Shown here piece by piece: positions 1 to 7,277 of a stretch of 64,000 bases of DNA. The DNA is from Mucilaginibacter sp. JRF. GTDB taxonomy: Bacteria; Bacteroidota; Bacteroidia; Sphingobacteriales; Sphingobacteriaceae. How positions within the stretch are numbered: the first letter of the stretch is position 1; every line of letters starts with the position of its first letter. The notes under the pieces were generated by a model. It was given only the letters and a program-made list of their open reading frames with translations. It was not told the origin of the DNA and ran no database searches. Made by a program: the position numbers and the translations under genes. The stretch spans positions 248,001 to 312,000 of the forward strand of contig NZ_JADFBY010000001.1 in the NCBI RefSeq assembly GCF_015223065.1, read 5' to 3'.

Positions 1-1
1 T

Positions 2-367
2 AACCCATATAACTATTACCGTGAGCCCGAGGCCATAAAATTCATTACCAGCGTACCCGTAACCTGGGATGAAACCCGTGTGCTTGATGCTTCGCTGGGC
101 GAGTATGTGGTTACCGCGCGCCGTAAAGGCGGTAAGTGGTTTGTGGGCGCTATGGCTAATGGCAAACCGCACGAACTGACCATAAATACGAATTTCCTGA
201 AAGCGGGCGTTACATATAACATCACCCTGATAAAGGATGGCGTAAATGCCGATTTTCAGGCGATGGACTTTAAACAAGTGGTTAAAACCTTCAAAGCCGG
301 TGAGGCTATTGACATAAAAATGGAGGCCGATGGGGGCTGGGTTGCCCGTATTGAACCTGCTAACTAA
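2..367 (+). CDS. C-terminal fragment of a GH97-family glycoside hydrolase (5' end outside the window)
   Basis: The reading frame is open from base 2 and ends at TAA 365-367, so only the last 121 residues are present. The fragment has the feel of the GH97 C-terminal beta-sandwich: a PVTWDET segment, then DASLGEYVVTARR, then a KDGVNAD turn as in SusB-type alpha-glucosidases. The catalytic barrel lies upstream, so alpha-glucosidase and alpha-galactosidase subtypes cannot be told apart. GH97 enzymes are periplasmic or outer-membrane exo-glycosidases of Bacteroidota. A strong terminator follows at 387. The neighbouring carbohydrate genes fit a polysaccharide-degradation locus. The GTG at position 80 is internal and is not a start. 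Confidence 0.78.
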   Translation, partial: NPYNYYREPEAIKFITSVPVTWDETRVLDASLGEYVVTARRKGGKWFVGAMANGKPHELTINTNFLKAGVTYNITLIKDGVNADFQAMDFKQVVKTFKAGEAIDIKMEADGGWVARIEPAN

Positions 368-386
368 ACTGTAGCAGTGAAGTTAC

Positions 387-425
387 AAAAAGGAGGTAGG
401 GCGGTGGCTCTGCCTCTTTTTATTT
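387..425 (+). terminator. Rho-independent terminator after the GH97 gene
   Basis: The arm at 387-402 (AAAAAGGAGGTAGGGC) pairs with 407-421 across a GGTG loop, with one bulged G and two G-T pairs. The T-rich 3' arm runs into TATTTATTTTTT. It lies 20 bases after the stop codon and separates the GH97 gene from the downstream operon. Confidence 0.75.
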
Positions 426-429
426 ATTT

Positions 430-459
430 TTTGTCAGTTAGACATTTATTATAACTTTA
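430..459 (+). promoter_or_regulatory. Bacteroidota-type promoter for the glutaminase/arabinofuranosidase operon
   Basis: TTTG at 430-433, an 18-base spacer, then TAACTTTA at 452-459, one mismatch from TAnnTTTG. It lies 49 bases upstream of the ATG at 509 and just after the preceding terminator, so it is well placed. Match by eye only. Confidence 0.5.
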
Positions 460-508
460 CAGCTTTGCAGTTTAAACCAAGTTAAATTAAATACTATACC
501 AACAAGTA

Positions 509-2980
509 ATGAAAAAGATCAGTCTTCGTTCTATTGCGTTCGCATGTCTTTTATCTGCGGGTGTTGCCCACGCGCAGGATAGAAAGGCACCGGCTTACCC
601 ACTAGTAACACACAATCCGTACTTCAGCATTTGGTCGAACACCGATAAGCTGACAGAATCACCAACCAGGCATTGGACAGGCGCAACGCAATCGCTGTTA
701 GGCGTTATTAGTGTTGATGGTAAATTCTACCGTTTTTTAGGTGAATCGCCGGATAGGTTCAAAACCATTTTACCGGCATCTGATGAAAAAGCTTACCAGG
801 TAAAATATACCGAAGCCAAACCGGACGGCAACAACTGGTGCGACCCTACCTTTAATGATGTTGCATGGAAAAGCGGCGGAGCGCCGATAGGCGATAATGA
901 TCAGGTTAAAACCACCTGGAAAAGCCACGATATTTGGGTGCGCCGTACGTTCACCTATACCAAAACCAATTTGAATGAACTGTACCTGAAAATAAACCAC
1001 GATGATAACGTTGAGGTATATTTAAACGGCAACAAAGTTTTTGAGCGCGAGGGCTGGACAAATGATTTCAAAATGTTCAAACTTAGCGATGACGTTAAAG
1101 CAAAGCTAAAGGATGGCGAAAACGTACTGGCCATACACGTAGCCAACACCGCGGGTGGCCGTTATCTGGATGCCGGTTTGGTTGAAAAAATAAAGGATGT
1201 TAGCACCAATAAATTAGAAGTAGCCCAGCAAAAAGAGGTTACCGTTAACGCTACCCAAACCATTTACAATTTTACAGCCGGTGGTGTTGATCTGGATGTA
1301 ACTTTTACGTCGCCATTGCTAATGAGCGATCTGAACTTGATAGCAAGGCCGGTAAGCTATATAAGCTACAAGGCAAAAGCTAACGATGGTAAAAGCCATG
1401 CGGTTAAGGTACTTTTCAGCGCATCAACAGATGTGGCGGTTAACACCCCCGTGCAGGAAGTTAAAGCTACCAAATACGCCACCGCGAAATTATCAATATT
1501 AAAAGCCGGCACTACCACACAGCCCGTATTGCAAAAACGTGGCGATGATCTGCGTATCGATTGGGGTTATATGTATGTAGCGGCTCCAAAGGCCGAGAGC
1601 GTAACCCAATTTATCACTGCTGAAACAGAGGCTGCCCCGGCATTTATCAGCGGAAAAAGTACTTCTACTTCACAGCAAGGCCGTTCGCTGGCGCTGAATA
1701 CCGTTATTCCGTTTGGAAGCGTGGGCGCAACCGCGGTCGAAAAATATGTTGAGTTGGGTTATGACGAAGTATATGCTATCCAATACTTTAAACAAAACCT
1801 GCGCCCGTGGTGGAACAATTCGGGTAAAGAAACCATTGAAGGTCAGCTGGCTTTAGCTGCCGATCAGTATAAGTCAGTTATTGGTAAATGCGAAGCCTTT
1901 GATAAAACCTTATATGCTGATGCCAAAAAATCAGGCGGTGCAAAATATGCCGATCTGTGTGTGTTGGCTTATCGTCAAAGCATAGCGGCACATGCGCTGG
2001 TAAAAAGTCCGCAGGGCGATTTACTTTGGTTGTCAAAAGAGAACTTCAGCAACGGTTCTATCAATACGGTTGATATTACCTATCCATCAGCCCCAATGTA
2101 CCTTATTTACAATACCGATCTGCTTAAAGGCATGATGAACGGTATATTTTATTACAGCGAGAGCGGTAAATTCCCTAAAGATTGGGCCGCGCACGACTTG
2201 GGTACCTACCCGCTGGCCAATGGTCAAACCTATGGTGAGGATATGCCGGTTGAAGAATCAGGCAACATGATCATCCTTGCTGACGCGATTACTAAGGCTG
2301 ATGGTAACCCGGCTTACGCCAAAAAACATTGGACGGTGCTAAGCAAATGGGTAAACTACCTGGTTAAGGATGGTTTTGACCCTAAAACACAGTTATGTAC
2401 TGATGATTTTGCCGGTCACCTGGCGCGTAATGCCAACTTATCGGCAAAAGCAATTGTAGGTATTGCCTGCTATGCCGATATGGCCGAGAAAATAGGCGAG
2501 AAACGCACTGCCGATAAGTACCGCATTATTGCTAAGGATATGGTTGGCAAATGGATGCAGCTTGCCGATGATGGCGATCACTATGCCCTTACCTTTGAAA
2601 ATAAAGGCACCTGGAGCCAAAAGTATAACATCATTTGGGATAAGGTATTGGGCTTAAATCTGTTTCCGCAGGAGGTTTATGATAAGGAGATTAAATACTA
2701 CCTTACCAAGCAAAAGGAGTTTGGTTTGCCTTTGGATAGCCGCAAAACTTATACAAAATCTGACTGGATCATGTGGACAGCTACCCTTACCAGCAACCAA
2801 AGTGATTTTGAGGCATTGGTTAACCCGATATGGAAATTCGCGATGGAAACCCCGTCACGCGTTCCGTTGAACGACTGGCACGAAACTACCGATGGTAAAA
2901 TGGTAGGCTTCCAGGCGCGTAGTGTGGTAAGTGGTTACTACATGAAGATGTTGTATGATAAAATGAAATCGAAAAAATAA
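509..2980 (+). CDS. secreted glutaminase-like protein (DUF4964/DUF5127/DUF4965/DUF1793 family)
   Basis: The 823-aa protein begins with a signal peptide (residues 1-22, cleavage after AHA), so it is periplasmic or surface exposed. The order resembles GtaA-type glutaminases: a DUF4964-like start with VTHNPYFSIWS (about 33-43), a galactose-binding-like insert (about 105-225, with WVRRTFTY and VYLNGNKVF), a DUF5127-like beta region (about 240-460) and an alpha/alpha-barrel half (about 465-820) with VEESGNMIILA and TYTKSDWIMWTA. Family members are annotated as glutaminases, but the substrate of most Bacteroidota members is untested. The GH127-type gene starts 6 bases downstream, so the two are co-transcribed. 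This suggests processing of glycan or glycopeptide material. Confidence 0.8.
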   Translation: MKKISLRSIAFACLLSAGVAHAQDRKAPAYPLVTHNPYFSIWSNTDKLTESPTRHWTGATQSLLGVISVDGKFYRFLGESPDRFKTILPASDEKAYQVKYTEAKPDGNNWCDPTFNDVAWKSGGAPIGDNDQVKTTWKSHDIWVRRTFTYTKTNLNELYLKINHDDNVEVYLNGNKVFEREGWTNDFKMFKLSDDVKAKLKDGENVLAIHVANTAGGRYLDAGLVEKIKDVSTNKLEVAQQKEVTVNATQTIYNFTAGGVDLDVTFTSPLLMSDLNLIARPVSYISYKAKANDGKSHAVKVLFSASTDVAVNTPVQEVKATKYATAKLSILKAGTTTQPVLQKRGDDLRIDWGYMYVAAPKAESVTQFITAETEAAPAFISGKSTSTSQQGRSLALNTVIPFGSVGATAVEKYVELGYDEVYAIQYFKQNLRPWWNNSGKETIEGQLALAADQYKSVIGKCEAFDKTLYADAKKSGGAKYADLCVLAYRQSIAAHALVKSPQGDLLWLSKENFSNGSINTVDITYPSAPMYLIYNTDLLKGMMNGIFYYSESGKFPKDWAAHDLGTYPLANGQTYGEDMPVEESGNMIILADAITKADGNPAYAKKHWTVLSKWVNYLVKDGFDPKTQLCTDDFAGHLARNANLSAKAIVGIACYADMAEKIGEKRTADKYRIIAKDMVGKWMQLADDGDHYALTFENKGTWSQKYNIIWDKVLGLNLFPQEVYDKEIKYYLTKQKEFGLPLDSRKTYTKSDWIMWTATLTSNQSDFEALVNPIWKFAMETPSRVPLNDWHETTDGKMVGFQARSVVSGYYMKMLYDKMKSKK

Positions 2981-2986
2981 CCAATT

Positions 2987-5038
2987 ATGCGTTTTTTAAA
3001 AATGAGGAGAACCTGGTTATTATCTCTGCTGGCATTGCAGGGCGGCAGCCTTATGGCGCAAACCGCTACGGCCATTAAGCAGGTTGATAACAGTAAGGTT
3101 AATAAATACTACGTATCAAACAAAGCCCCGTTACGCCAGCAATACTTTGTAAAGCTGCCCGTAACGGCTATTAAACCCGGCGGTTGGTTGCTAAAGCAGT
3201 TGGAGTTACAGCGCGATGGTTTAACCGGTAACCTGGGCGAGATAAGTATATGGCTTTCAAAAAAGGATAATGCCTGGTTAAGCAAGGATGGCAAGGGCAA
3301 ATACGGTTGGGAAGAATTACCCTACTGGCTAAAAGGCTACGGCGATATGGCCTATGTGCTTAAAGACCCAAAGATGCTGAAGGAAACCAAATTCTGGATA
3401 GACGCGGTACTGGAAAACCAGCGCGACAACGGCGATTTTGGTCCGCATGTAGAGAAGGGTGCGGGCAAGCGCGATCTGTGGACGAACATGCCGATGCTGT
3501 GGTGCTTGCAATCGTACTACGAGTACTCGAACGATAAGCGTGTGCTGGATGTAATGACCAAGTATTTCAAATGGCAGCTAAGCATTCCGGATGATAAGTT
3601 TTTGGAAGATTACTGGGAGAAAAGCCGCGGCGGCGATAACATGCTGAGCGTTTACTGGCTGTATAACCGCACAGGCGATAAATTTCTGCTGGATCTGGCT
3701 ACCAAGCTGGACAAGAATACATCCGACTGGAGGCAAAAAGGCAATCTGCCTAACTGGCATAACGTTAACATAGCGCAATGCTTTCGCGAACCGGCAACTT
3801 ATTACCTGCAAAGTAATAACCCGGCCGATCTGCAAGCTACGTATGATGATTTTAAGCTGATACGTGATATTTACGGTCAGGTACCGGGCGGTATGTTCGG
3901 TGCCGACGAAAATGCACGTAAAGGTTATGATGACCCGCGTCAGGCGGTTGAAACCTGCGGACTGGTTGAGCAAATGACATCAGACCAATATCTGCTGCAA
4001 TTTACCGGCGATACCTTTTGGGCCGATAACTGCGAGGATGTGGCGTTCAATACCTTCCCGGCGGCGTTTACGTCAGACTATAAGGCCTTGCGTTACCTTA
4101 CCGCACCCAACATGGTAATGAGCGATAGCAAGAACCACTCACCGGGTATTGATAACACCGGCCCGTTCTTGGCCATGAACCCGTTTAGTAGCCGTTGCTG
4201 CCAGCACAACCACTCGGCAGGGTGGGTGTATTATAACGAGAACAGCTGGATGGCCACGCCTGATAACGGTGTTGCGGCACTGCTGTACGCTCCGGGTGAG
4301 GTTACTGCTAAAGTAGGTACAGGTGGTTTGACCAAGATCATCACCACAACCCAATATCCTTTTAATGATGTGATCGATATGAAGGTGATCACCTTTGAAA
4401 AAAATGCCTTCCCGGTATACCTGCGTGTACCTGCATGGTGCAGCAGCCCCGTGGTAAAGGTTAATGGTAAAACCGTTAAGGTTACCGCCAAAGGTGGTGA
4501 GTACATTAAGCTGGATAACACCTGGAAAAACGGCGACAAGATAAGCCTGCAACTGCCTATGAAGATAGCTGTAACGCAATGGGCTAAAAACAAAAACAGC
4601 ACCAGCGTAAGCTACGGCCCTTTAACATACTCGCTTAAAATTGATGAGCGTTACGAGAAAAAGGACAGCAAGCAAACCGCCATCGGCGATTCGCAATGGC
4701 AGGAAAATGCCGACCCTGTAAAATGGCCAAGCTGGGAGATATATCCCGCATCGGCATGGAACTACGGGTTGCTGCTTAACAGCCAAAAGCCCGAACAATC
4801 GTTCACGGTGGTTAAAGGTACATGGCCAAAGGATAATAATCCGTTCACCAACACCTCGGCGCCTATTATGCTGAAGGCAAGCGGCAAGCAAATTCCCGGC
4901 TGGCAGATAGACCAGTATGGTTTGTGCGGCGTATTGCCCGAAAGCCCGGTTAAAACCGAGCAGCCTCAAACCAGCTTAACACTGGTGCCAATGGGCGGCG
5001 CGCGTTTACGCATATCATCATTCCCGGTGGTGCAGTAA
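2987..5038 (+). CDS. beta-L-arabinofuranosidase, GH127/DUF1680 family
   Basis: The 683-aa secreted protein has a signal peptide ending near ...GGSLMAQ (about residue 25). The DUF1680/GH127-like alpha/alpha-barrel is recognisable. The zinc-thiolate centre known from HypBA1-type enzymes appears intact: E322-T-C324 corresponds to the ETC motif and C404-C405 to the CC pair whose first cysteine is the nucleophile. E308 is a plausible acid/base residue, 14 residues before E322. Members remove terminal beta-L-arabinofuranose from plant glycans, although the family (GH127/GH146 and relatives) has other specificities. It lies 6 bases after the glutaminase-like gene and is closed by a strong terminator. 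The nearby AraR-like regulator and FucP-type permease support a role in pentose use. Confidence 0.8.
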   Translation: MRFLKMRRTWLLSLLALQGGSLMAQTATAIKQVDNSKVNKYYVSNKAPLRQQYFVKLPVTAIKPGGWLLKQLELQRDGLTGNLGEISIWLSKKDNAWLSKDGKGKYGWEELPYWLKGYGDMAYVLKDPKMLKETKFWIDAVLENQRDNGDFGPHVEKGAGKRDLWTNMPMLWCLQSYYEYSNDKRVLDVMTKYFKWQLSIPDDKFLEDYWEKSRGGDNMLSVYWLYNRTGDKFLLDLATKLDKNTSDWRQKGNLPNWHNVNIAQCFREPATYYLQSNNPADLQATYDDFKLIRDIYGQVPGGMFGADENARKGYDDPRQAVETCGLVEQMTSDQYLLQFTGDTFWADNCEDVAFNTFPAAFTSDYKALRYLTAPNMVMSDSKNHSPGIDNTGPFLAMNPFSSRCCQHNHSAGWVYYNENSWMATPDNGVAALLYAPGEVTAKVGTGGLTKIITTTQYPFNDVIDMKVITFEKNAFPVYLRVPAWCSSPVVKVNGKTVKVTAKGGEYIKLDNTWKNGDKISLQLPMKIAVTQWAKNKNSTSVSYGPLTYSLKIDERYEKKDSKQTAIGDSQWQENADPVKWPSWEIYPASAWNYGLLLNSQKPEQSFTVVKGTWPKDNNPFTNTSAPIMLKASGKQIPGWQIDQYGLCGVLPESPVKTEQPQTSLTLVPMGGARLRISSFPVVQ

Positions 5039-5068
5039 ACGGCAATTAACCCGGTATAATTATTACAA

Positions 5069-5110
5069 CGCGGCCTGAAAGTGAGTACTTTCGGGCCGCG
5101 TTTATTTTAT
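5069..5110 (+). terminator. strong Rho-independent terminator after the GH127 gene
   Basis: A 14-bp stem with a single G-T pair (arms 5069-5082 and 5087-5100, loop GAGT) is followed by TTTATTTTAT. It starts 30 bases after the stop codon at 5038. Confidence 0.88.
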
Positions 5111-5140
5111 GCAAAATATTAGTAACAAATAAAGTACAAC

Positions 5141-5173
5141 ATAAATCGATTTATTAAAAATTACATACATTAG
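5141..5173 (+). promoter_or_regulatory. perfect 14-bp palindrome and weak -7 box upstream of the sugar permease
   Basis: ATAAATCGATTTAT at 5141-5154 equals its own reverse complement. TACATTAG at 5166-5173 is one mismatch from the TAnnTTTG box, so the palindrome covers the -33 position. That is a natural place for an operator. The AraR-like regulator encoded at 6511 is the obvious candidate ligand-responsive binder, but this is an inference. Confidence 0.4.
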
Positions 5174-5205
5174 CGGCAAACCCAATTATAACAGTAATCA
5201 ATTTT

Positions 5206-6441
5206 ATGGATCAAAAACCTAAATTAACCGAGAACAAATATCTTGTTGTTTTTGCCTTTGTAACTTCACTTTTCCTGCTGTGGGGCATAGCCATCACCAT
5301 GGGCGATGTTTTAAACCGTAAATTTCAGTTGGTTTTAAATGTAAGTAAGGCTGAATCGGCCTTGGTGCAGTTCTCTATTTTTGGAGCGTATTTTATAATG
5401 GGTATACCGGCCGGTTTGTTCATGAAAAAGTACGGCTATAAAAAAGGTGTGTTATTGGGTTTGTTTTTATACGCGCTCGGAGCATTTCTGTTTGTACCCG
5501 CTTCGGATGCTGAGTCATTCGGCTTTTTCAGGGTAGCCCTGTTTATATTAGCTTGTGGGTTAGCCACCCTCGAAACAGTAGCGCATCCGTTCATTGCATC
5601 ATTGGGCGATCAACGGGCGAGTGATCAGCGTATCAATTTTGCTCAATCATTTAATGGGGTAGGTGCTATAATTGGTCCGTTGATAGGTAAGTTTTTGGTA
5701 TTTAGCCCCGGTGCGCCAAACACGCTCGACTCGGTTAAATCATTATACATTGTAATTGGGATAGTTATCGCTGCAATTGGCATACTGTTTTCATTTGTAA
5801 AAGTTCCTTTGTTAAAAGATCCTCATGTTATTGCTAACGATAGTTATGCCATTGCCGGTGATCAAACTGTACCAAAGGGATTGTTTCAGAATAAGCATTT
5901 TATATTCGCGGTAATAGCCCAGTTATTTAACGTGGCAGCGCAGGGTGGTACATGGGCGTTCTTTATTAATTACGGTCATGAGGTAATGGGTTTGCCCGAT
6001 CATGATGCTTCAGGCTATTTCGCTGTAAGTATGGTGATGCTGATGGTTGGTCGTTTTGTAGGTACTTTCCTGATGAGGTTCATAGCGCCACATAAGTTAT
6101 TAGCCATATTTGCAACAGGTGCAATATTGATGTGTATTATAGCCGCGCAAGGTTTTGGCTGGGCCTCATTTGTAGCTTTGATACTGATCAACTTCTTCTT
6201 TAGCATCATGTTCCCAACTATATTTAGCCTTGGGTTGAAGGATCTGGGTAAGCATACTGAGCAGGCATCATCATTTATAGTGATGGGTGTTGTAGGTGGC
6301 GCTTTGTTCCCGCCAATTATGGGCTTAATAGCCAATACCGATGTTGCCAAGGCATATTATTTGCCAATTATTTGTTACGCGGTTATCGGCTTGTTCGGCT
6401 TTTTGTATCCTAAGCTGAACAAGAATATTAAGCGTGCATAA
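5206..6441 (+). CDS. FucP-type MFS sugar:H+ symporter
   Basis: The 411-aa integral membrane protein has about 12 hydrophobic segments and the FucP-like features of Bacteroidota sugar permeases: FLLWGIAITMGDVLN in TM1, a cytoplasmic MKKYGYKKG loop, and ETVAHPFIASLGD plus NFAQSFNGVGAIIGP in the middle of the N-terminal half. FucP relatives import L-fucose, and Bacteroidota paralogues carry L-arabinose, glucose or galactose. The neighbouring arabinofuranosidase and AraR-like gene make arabinose the first substrate to test. It has its own promoter region after the terminator at 5069 and is followed 69 bases later by the regulator. Confidence 0.85.
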   Translation: MDQKPKLTENKYLVVFAFVTSLFLLWGIAITMGDVLNRKFQLVLNVSKAESALVQFSIFGAYFIMGIPAGLFMKKYGYKKGVLLGLFLYALGAFLFVPASDAESFGFFRVALFILACGLATLETVAHPFIASLGDQRASDQRINFAQSFNGVGAIIGPLIGKFLVFSPGAPNTLDSVKSLYIVIGIVIAAIGILFSFVKVPLLKDPHVIANDSYAIAGDQTVPKGLFQNKHFIFAVIAQLFNVAAQGGTWAFFINYGHEVMGLPDHDASGYFAVSMVMLMVGRFVGTFLMRFIAPHKLLAIFATGAILMCIIAAQGFGWASFVALILINFFFSIMFPTIFSLGLKDLGKHTEQASSFIVMGVVGGALFPPIMGLIANTDVAKAYYLPIICYAVIGLFGFLYPKLNKNIKRA

Positions 6442-6510
6442 TAATTGTATTTGTTACAGTTGAGGCAAATATTTATACTTACACCTTATTTAACCTACAG
6501 TACATAGTTC

Positions 6511-7218
6511 ATGCAAAAATATTCAGGCGAAACCCCGGTTTTAGTGGCTGCCGATTGTATTATATTCGGTTTCGACGGATGGAACATTAAACTGCTGTTA
6601 GTGCAGCGTAACCTCGACCCTGAAAAGGGGAAGTGGAGCCTGATGGGCGGTTTTATGAAACCCGGCGAATCGCCTGATGATGCCGCCAACCGTGTGCTTG
6701 AGCAACGTACCGGCCTCAACAATGTATATATGGATCAGTTGCGGGTTTTTGGTAACCCCGATCGCGATCCGCTTGAGCGTACGCTTTCCATTGTTTACTA
6801 CGCGCTTATCGACATCAACAAATACGAAAAGCAATTGAACGATGAACACCATGCCGAATGGTTTTTGCCCGAAGAAATGCCCGAGCTGATATTCGATCAT
6901 ACCGAAATGGTTAAAATGGCGCGTCGACAACTGATGTATAAGGCGGCCCTGCACCCGATATTGTTCCAGCTATTGCCAGAGAAGTTTACCATTCCGCAAT
7001 TGCAGGCGCTGTACGAGGGTGTGTATCAAACCAAGTTTGATGATCGTAACTTTAGTCGTAAGCTGCTCTCAACCGGCCTGTTGATCAAACTGAACGAAAA
7101 GGATAAGCAATCATCAAAAAAAGGGGCATTTTATTACACTTTAGATCAATCGCACTACGAAGAAAACTTCGAGTCGTTTCTCAACCTGGTGCCAAATCCT
7201 AATAAATTCTTTCAATAA
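6511..7218 (+). CDS. Nudix-fold transcriptional regulator, AraR/NrtR-like
   Basis: The 235-aa protein has an N-terminal Nudix fold (about residues 8-140) and a C-terminal winged-helix region (about 150-225, FTIPQLQALYEGVY, then FDDRNFSRKLL). The Nudix box starts correctly with G47-x5-E53, but the metal-binding REUXEE part reads R61-V-L-E-Q-R, so the catalytic glutamates are replaced by V62, Q65 and R66. Loss of these residues is what is expected of a sensor that binds a small molecule without hydrolysing it. In Bacteroides a NrtR-family protein called AraR controls arabinose genes. Position next to a permease and an arabinofuranosidase supports that role here; binding of arabinose is inferred. 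Confidence 0.82.
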   Translation: MQKYSGETPVLVAADCIIFGFDGWNIKLLLVQRNLDPEKGKWSLMGGFMKPGESPDDAANRVLEQRTGLNNVYMDQLRVFGNPDRDPLERTLSIVYYALIDINKYEKQLNDEHHAEWFLPEEMPELIFDHTEMVKMARRQLMYKAALHPILFQLLPEKFTIPQLQALYEGVYQTKFDDRNFSRKLLSTGLLIKLNEKDKQSSKKGAFYYTLDQSHYEENFESFLNLVPNPNKFFQ

Positions 7219-7235
7219 CAGCATATTACGTATAT

Positions 7236-7272
7236 TTATTACTTAGGTATTAATTCTAAAACCAAGTAATAA
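7236..7272. repeat. inverted repeat directly upstream of the surface protein gene
   Basis: TTATTACTTAGG (7236-7247) and CCAAGTAATAA (7262-7272) form complementary arms with one extra A and a 14-base loop. The second arm ends 6 bases before the TTG start at 7278, so the hairpin would mask the translation start. Its role is unknown. Confidence 0.45.
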
Positions 7273-7277
7273 ACCTT

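Noticed and set aside
4139..4602. two overlapping open frames on the minus strand within the GH127 gene
   Set aside because: They are shadows of the GH127-type coding sequence and show no independent motif or promoter.
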